Shown here piece by piece: positions 20,361 through 25,231 of a DNA stretch of 25,231 nt. The notes under the pieces were generated by a model that was not told the origin of the DNA, made no database searches, and saw only the letters and a program-made list of their open reading frames with translations. This DNA is from Didymodactylos carnosus. Its lineage: Eukaryota > Rotifera > Eurotatoria > Philodinida > Philodinidae. Every line of letters begins with the position of its first letter. Within the stretch, counting starts at the first letter, position 1. Where the stretch lies: NCBI GenBank assembly GCA_905250885.1, contig CAJNOQ010002275.1, forward strand, positions 1-25,231, written 5' to 3'. A program made the position numbers and the translations under genes.

Positions 20361-21130
20361 GAAAAAGAAAGTTCTTACCATACCCCTTTTCGTTCATATT
20401 TCACTAACGTCTCGTCCAGTACTGTTATAACATCCATAGAATTACTCAATGAGATAAGGATATAGAAGGAGGATTTATTCGCGTCAAAAGATTTTTTGTA
20501 TATAAAATAAGTTTGATGAGACTTTTAAAAGTCAAATTTGTCTGTTTTCTTTTATGAATGTTCTTAGGCTTCATTAATCGTTGATTTCATGTTTATCACC
20601 TTTCTTACGTTGCTTTAACACAAAAACATGATATGAAATGCGATAAGACGATATAAAAAACTAAAAATGAATGACATGAATATAAACATTTTTTCTTAAT
20701 CTCTTTGTTATCATTAATATCGATTCATGAGTCTTTATTCGACAATGCGTGATCCGTTCTTATTTTTGTGAATCGATACTTGTTAAAAAACATTTTTATC
20801 TAATGTATACTTTAACGATTTAATTTACAATGCAAATTGTTGTTTTATATAAAATCTGTAAAAGTAATAAATAAATCATCGATCATCATTGAATTATTTT
20901 TAAGGTGTCATCGTTCTACAATTAATGCTAGTTTTCAATAGAGGAGGATGAGAGACAAGATAGTGATCAGCAGGAAAAAAAAGATATTGTATGGGATGCG
21001 AACTATTTTCGTTCATATTTAAAAAATATCGAACAATAAGTACATTTATCGTTCAGAAAATATTTTCTGTTTGCTCTTTAAAAGAAAAACACAAAATAAA
21101 ATTTGATAAAGGATACAAAAAGATAGATAC
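20361..21130. other. AT-rich region, nothing recognised
   Basis: No gene is supported. An 80-codon frame at 20991-21233 passes through the downstream purine microsatellite and is rejected. Confidence 0.4.
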
Positions 21131-21160
21131 GAGGGGGGGGGAGAGAGAGAGAGAAAGAGA
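21131..21160 (+). repeat. Poly(G) and (GA)n tract
   Basis: A run of G residues is followed by GA dinucleotides and A-rich purines. It is strand-asymmetric and low complexity. Confidence 0.85.
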
Positions 21161-21435
21161 AAACGAATACTATTTAAAAGGATTTGGGCTGTGTTTTTAT
21201 TTTTTACTTTTAACAGTTAATAACCAACAGTAACTCTCATTCGTACCACTATACTTTTACAATTCAGGTAAGGTGTTTAACTTTCACATACTGTACATGA
21301 TTACTTTTTTTGCAGTATTCTTCTTCTTCTTCATCGTTTATATACAGTTTAGTCATTAATTCTTGATTTCAGAGTTTTCAAATAGAAGACAGAATATTTT
21401 ATTTTTCATCATCACAGTGAACTTTGGTATCATTA

Positions 21436-21733
21436 GTTATAACTAGGTATGCACCATTTACAGTTTTTTACCAGTTAACTGTACTTATAAAACTGTAAAA
21501 CGGCTGATAACTGTAACTGTCATAACTACAGGCAAATATTCTAGGGTGATTAATCTTCTACGATTTGCATACATTTTAAGAATAGAGACATTCTTAAAAT
21601 GTATGCAAATCGTAGAAGACTAATTACCCTAGAATATTTGCCTGCAGTTATGACAGTTACAGTTTTCACAGTTACACAGTTATGGTTCTACAGTTTTACA
21701 GCTAACTGTAACTGGGACATGCCTAGTTATAAC
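21436..21733. mobile_element. Nearly perfect hairpin MITE
   Basis: The 298-bp unit begins GTTATAACTAGG and ends CCTAGTTATAAC. The arms pair along the whole length with only a six-base loop (AGAGAC, about 21584-21589). The inner 50 or so base pairs have very few mismatches (GCATACATTTTAAGAAT paired with ATTCTTAAAATGTATGC). The outer arm contains ACTGT/ACAGTT words. TTATAA stands on both sides of CTAGG...CCTAG and could be a target duplication or, being a palindrome, part of the ends. No coding capacity. Confidence 0.85.
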
Positions 21734-22429
21734 GAATGAGTCTATGATTTAGTTTCTTCTATAAATTTTGTAGTGTTCTCTTGATATATACCTCTACCTC
21801 TTCTTATACCTCTTCAATCAAACCTTTTTTTTTAACTTTATATTTAGTCGTCTATTGAATTTCACTTTCTGAATTACACAATAATCGACTAATTACATTC
21901 TTTAATATTAAATATGAAAAAATAACAAGTTGATCTTTAGTCTTAAAGATAAAATTATGCATGTTTGAGTTCATACTACTAGCTGTTCGAGTAAAAACAA
22001 CGATTATGTGATCTTTGATTTATTATTATCTAGTCTTTATTTCACAGTTGTTGACAAAAACTTTTGTTGTATTGGGTATGGTTCATATACTGAACAGTTA
22101 ATTTTGATAACAGTTTGTTTTCAGTTCTTACAGATGCCTTGGGTTTCTTTAAGTGATTCTTTGATGTTCTCAAATGTTGCTTGGAGTTAGATTTACTTTA
22201 AATTAAGTCAAATAGTTAGAATATTTTCATAAACTTCTATAACATCACGCCGACAAATATTCAGTATCATTTAAGAAAAGAGAGACGTTCTCTAAGAAAT
22301 TTAAACTGTTAATTACTCTTTTGCAAAAAAATTTGACTACAGAGGATGGGTGAGAATAAATTCTAAAGCATTTATGTCTTCAAATTTGCTTGTGAACTAA
22401 TGGACTTTATATTCAGATCTTTTTTTTTT
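21734..22429. other. Upstream region of the neuropeptide gene
   Basis: It ends in a pyrimidine tract with AG at 22430-22431, seven bases before the start codon. This is probably the 3' end of an intron in the 5' untranslated region. I could not locate the donor or first exon with confidence. Confidence 0.4.
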
Positions 22430-22437
22430 AGTTTCCA

Positions 22438-22878
22438 ATGATGATGTACAACGCCATAGTTATTATATCAATCGTCGTTTTATTTCACATTAACATCGTT
22501 TATAATTCAACTATACATGACGCAAGATCTAACGAAGAAACATTACAAGATCATGAACATCAAATATCATTAATTGATCAAGATGACGAAGATTTATATG
22601 ATATGGATAAACGATTAGCTAATATGAAATTTGCTAGTGGACTAGGAAAACGATTAGCAAATATGAAATTTGCTAGTGGACTAGGAAAACGACTAGCGAA
22701 TATGAAATTTGCCAGCGGATTGGGAAAACGCCTGGCGAATATGAAATTTGCTAGTGGCCTTGGAAAACGACTTCCATCAATGAAATTTGCATCTGGTTTA
22801 GGTAAACGAAATGAATACGAGGATTTAATGGATTTTACTGATGAAAATGAGAATCAATTCAATCGACATTATTTTTAA
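22438..22878 (+). CDS. Neuropeptide precursor: five MKFASGL-amide units
   Basis: A 146-residue secreted precursor. Residues about 4-22 are hydrophobic (YNAIVIISIVVLFHINIV), fitting a signal peptide. An acidic spacer (about 27-57) ends in DKR. Then follow five head-to-tail 13-residue units at 60-124: four LANMKFASGLGKR and one LPSMKFASGLGKR. Each is bounded by Lys-Arg for prohormone convertase cleavage and carries a C-terminal Gly, the amide donor. Predicted products are therefore LANMKFASGL-amide (x4) and LPSMKFASGL-amide (x1). The acidic tail NEYEDLMDFTDENENQFNRHYF follows. The start is the first of three consecutive ATGs, just after a candidate splice acceptor. The F-A-S-G-L-amide end resembles molluscan buccalins (FSGGL-amide, allatostatin-A relatives) only loosely; that is a guess. 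The first exon is probably non-coding and upstream. Confidence 0.9.
   Translation: MMMYNAIVIISIVVLFHINIVYNSTIHDARSNEETLQDHEHQISLIDQDDEDLYDMDKRLANMKFASGLGKRLANMKFASGLGKRLANMKFASGLGKRLANMKFASGLGKRLPSMKFASGLGKRNEYEDLMDFTDENENQFNRHYF
22615..22809 (+). repeat. Five 39-bp coding tandem repeats
   Basis: Each unit encodes one neuropeptide with its amidation and cleavage site. The first two units differ by one synonymous base. Units 3 and 4 differ at several third positions, and unit 5 has two amino acid changes (AN to PS) plus synonymous changes. Peptide identity despite drifting codons suggests selection on the peptide rather than very recent copying of the whole array. Confidence 0.93.
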
Positions 22879-22883
22879 ATAAA
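22878..22883 (+). terminator. Candidate poly(A) signal overlapping the neuropeptide stop
   Basis: AATAAA begins at the last base of the TAA stop codon. A second AATAAA lies at 22945-22950 and is the more ordinary choice. Confidence 0.3.
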
Positions 22884-23230
22884 TGAGTTGGCGTTGTGTG
22901 TTTTTGTTTTTTCTTCTTAAAAACTATAAGGCAGGTTGTGAACAAATAAACACAAAAAATGAACTGATAATAACAACCAACAAACGTTATTTATATAGAA
23001 TCATTTTCTAGTATTACTATTAGTCATTGCCTCATTTTCTTTTCAGAATTGATCTAAAGCCGAATATTGTTCATTATATTCTCCTTTAAAGACTTGAAAA
23101 CTGATTAACAGTACAAGTCGAGCAAACAGACTGTTATCAAATTGACAATTTGTTTTCTGTATTGAAGATCAATTAATTAACCAAAAAACAAAAAGCGTAC
23201 ACACTTTTCGAACAGAAGAGTTGAAACAAC

Positions 23231-24080
23231 AAGTTTCGCTGGAACTGGCTACGAGGCAGATAAGCCAGAGTTATTTTTGGGAAGTGTGGCTCAAGTCTTT
23301 GTGTAATCGGAATGGATTTACCCCAAGGCAGCTCGCTCTCACCTATTTTGATCATTATCTTTCATAGTGATCTGCCTAACAAGGTGGATGTGTACTCAAA
23401 CGGGATATTTGCAGACAACCTGCAAGTGACAATAATTCCACCAATTAAACCAAAGTTAAGCCAAATGTTAAGATATTTAGAAGAGGAGGGACAGAGAGTG
23501 TGCAACAGAATTCTTCAGCATTCGATTGACCATGAGCAACTTATTAATTATAGTAAAACAGTTTTCCAGGTATTTCATTCCCAGATTAAGAGACCCACTG
23601 TTTCTTTGTCAATGGTAGGCTTTAAGTTAGAGCAAGTTATAACTTTAAGTATCTGGGTTTCAGTTGGTCAGATAAGCTGTCTCTAAACGACGCAGTAGAC
23701 AAAATTCAAAAATTGTTCAGTTAAGGTGGTTAACAAAATGTAATTAAGGTTCAAGTAAGTTAAGGCGGCAGGATTTTTTCGTGTAACTCATTTCCTTTTT
23801 ACCACGCATTCTCGTCGAATTACTAAATACGAAGTTCAGGGTGGGACTTCGCCTTGTGCATAGGTGTAGCTATGCCGATGCTGAGGAACTTTTCGACCTA
23901 TGCGAGGAGGAGCAGTTAGATTACTATGTTGTTAATTATTTAAAAAGGAGATTATTGCGTTTCTATAATTCTGATTTATGCAACTCCTCTATCCTAGATG
24001 ATGTATTTTATTGGGACTACTATCCGAGGGGGAAAAGACGACTTTTTTCTTTCTTAGCATCGGAGAGTATCGGATACTGA
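23231..24080 (+). pseudogene. Decayed non-LTR retrotransposon reverse transcriptase
   Basis: Fragments of a LINE-type RT lie in order but in several frames. From about 23231: WLRGR, an in-frame stop (TAA), ARVIFGK, then from 23312 LPQGSSLSPILIIIFHSDLP, the conserved RT motif before the catalytic box. Next is IFADN, where the family has F/YADD; the second catalytic Asp has become Asn. After FKLEQ the frame shifts and FKYLGFSW (the conserved KYLG region) appears at about 23651-23674, ending at a stop soon after. A further frame from about 23790 gives FRVGLRLVHRCSYADAEELF and an acidic/basic C-terminal region to 24080. Stops, frameshifts and the catalytic change show it is dead. The endonuclease and N-terminal part are absent, consistent with a 5'-truncated copy. 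The clade cannot be named. Confidence 0.8.
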
Positions 24081-24242
24081 GCATCTCATGCATCGGAAAG
24101 CATTTCCACGGCTCCGGAAAGCTCTCAGAGCCGTATTTTCCCTCTTGCTACTATCACACGGCTAAGAGATTGAAAATAGAGCACTATTTTTCCGAGCTGA
24201 TATCATGGCTAGCTTTTGTTGATGATAGAGAAGGGAAGTAAC
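24081..24242 (+). pseudogene. Possible 3' end of the retrotransposon reading frame
   Basis: Another open frame (within 24011-24241) reads GKLSEPYFPSCYYHTAKRLK and ends at a stop at 24239-24241. Its base composition is closer to the RT relic than to the AT-rich flanks. It may be the shifted tail of the same ORF or the 3' untranslated part of the element. I recognise no domain. Confidence 0.35.
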
Positions 24243-24594
24243 AGTGAGAAACTATTTTCGATCTCGCTCATTTTTCCTCTGTAATGTGTAAAATTTAAAT
24301 GCGTATAACTGTATTTTAATTTACTTTTTTTTCTAATTAACGTAGTTCAGTACGTGCTCAAGTAGTATATATGCCCTACTATTGTAACTCGTAGATTAGT
24401 CTCTTAATTTAAATCAATATGTCTCTACCGCCCCGCTCCCCAAATGTAACTTTTTCCATATGCATTTGTATTTTTACTTTTGTTTTTAACTGTGATTATC
24501 AATCTAACGTGAACTAACTCTCTTTTGTAACAGCCCAAGGGCTTAACAATATATGGAAAGTCAAAAGAAATGTTGATTTGTGAAAACACAATTT
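24243..24594. other. AT-rich stretch, nothing recognised
   Basis: No gene is supported. It may include the 3' tail of the retrotransposon copy. Confidence 0.35.
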
Positions 24595-24670
24595 TCAGTA
24601 GCTGTAAACCTTTGGAGTGAAATTGTGATTGATCAAATTTCAATATAAATTTGGGGTTTACAGCTACTGA
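24595..24670. repeat. Short inverted repeat with 16-bp perfect stem
   Basis: TCAGTAGCTGTAAACC (24595-24610) and GGTTTACAGCTACTGA (24655-24670) are exact reverse complements with 44 bases between. The unit could be a solo miniature element or a structured RNA; neither can be decided from one copy. Confidence 0.75.
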
Positions 24671-24851
24671 ATGGACTAGTAACAGACAATGCATTGTTGA
24701 TCTGATGTTGTTAGACAGAAACTTTAAAAAGTTTTACCATATCTCTCCATATGATCAGAAAAAAAAGCTATTAAATAGAAGTTTCTCTCACGCGCTACTA
24801 TTCTTATTTAACTTCCTTTTATTTATACATTTTCTATTATAGTCCAACAGT

Positions 24852-25231
24852 TCAGTAGGAAGTTTTCACATTTTTGCTTCGTAGAAGCAACACTGACAAG
24901 CTTTTTGGATTTGTCTCGGTCATATCAAAGCCGAGTGTATATATTTGAATCCCTGATCTGTTCAAGAATCTATTTTTTCGAACTTCTGAATTCAGAATCT
25001 CAAAATCTAGAAAACTTATATGCATACATGTGGGACTAAAATTGTTCATCCAAACCTGTCTTGTATTGTAATCATCTTTAGACTTTTCAATTTCGCCGTC
25101 GTCTTTAAGTAATTGTTTGTAAAGATCGAGTGTTTTTGCCGCAGTGCGGTCAATTGCAAAACAATCAAAATCTTCGAGTTTCTTGAGATCTTTCCAGTCG
25201 CTTCTCCGCGAAGTACATAGTAAACAATCGG
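24852..25231 (-). CDS. Unidentified open reading frame running off the right edge
   Basis: On the minus strand a frame stays open from the window edge to a TGA at 24854-24852, about 125 codons. The upstream part (LKKLEDFDCFAIDRTAAKTLDLYKQ in two overlapping pieces: LKKLEDFDCFAIDRT and RTAAKTLDLYKQLL) has the charged, balanced composition and moderate GC of genuine coding DNA. The last 65 codons after NTRQ look less protein-like. A CAG/GTTTGG at that point could be an exon end, in which case the true protein leaves this frame. No family is recognised. Only the 3' part of the gene lies in the window. Confidence 0.4.
   Translation of the reverse strand, partial: DCLLCTSRRSDWKDLKKLEDFDCFAIDRTAAKTLDLYKQLLKDDGEIEKSKDDYNTRQVWMNNFSPTCMHISFLDFEILNSEVRKNRFLNRSGIQIYTLGFDMTETNPKSLSVLLLRSKNVKTSY

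Noticed and set aside
20991-21233. 80-codon frame
   Set aside because: It runs through the poly(G)/(GA)n tract, giving an artificial GERERER stretch.
24425-24842. Frames on both strands around the 16-bp stem
   Set aside because: Both overlap the short inverted repeat and have low-complexity hydrophobic ends. No support.

Overview
The window looks like nuclear DNA of a small invertebrate animal. It is strongly AT-rich and holds one long gene split by 20 GT-AG introns, most of them only 50-75 bp, a secreted amidated neuropeptide precursor, and many short inverted-repeat transposon remnants. A bdelloid rotifer of the Rotaria type would fit this intron size, base composition and dense small-element load. 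That assignment is my inference; the sequence shows no diagnostic marker.

Layout. Positions 1-1982 are bracketed by an inverted repeat of about 85-90 bp and contain a separate short hAT-like MITE (1043-1210). Glycogen phosphorylase (+, 2247-7365, 21 exons, 873 residues as spliced here) follows, preceded by a candidate TATA box. Its intron 8 has been enlarged by a fold-back element. A two-exon gene on the minus strand (8496-7801) converges on it and encodes a small single-pass membrane protein with a PPxY-type motif. From about 8.5 to 10.5 kb I see only AT-rich non-coding DNA and a CT microsatellite.

From 10.5 to 17.6 kb lies a cluster of non-autonomous inverted-repeat elements: a 1-kb fold-back element with a second family inserted in one arm, a 220-bp palindrome of decamer repeats with a 9-bp target duplication, a second copy of the nested family, two long fold-back elements (one with a nested element bearing CCCTAGTGAA ends), a hAT-type MITE made of degenerate CAACTC repeats with an 8-bp target duplication, and another long inverted repeat. 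No transposase gene is visible, so all of them would need enzymes supplied from elsewhere.

From 17.6 to 22.4 kb the DNA is AT-rich and apparently non-coding, apart from microsatellites and a nearly perfect 298-bp hairpin element (21436-21733). At 22438-22878 is an intact neuropeptide precursor carrying five tandem copies of a 13-residue unit. These would be processed to four LANMKFASGL-amide peptides and one LPSMKFASGL-amide. It is probably the most original gene here. Downstream is a decayed non-LTR retrotransposon reverse transcriptase (about 23231-24240) and, at the right edge, an unidentified open reading frame on the minus strand that runs off the window.

The genes do not form a common pathway. 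The region is best read as one conserved metabolic gene, one signalling gene and one unknown membrane protein gene embedded in DNA shaped by successive waves of small transposons.
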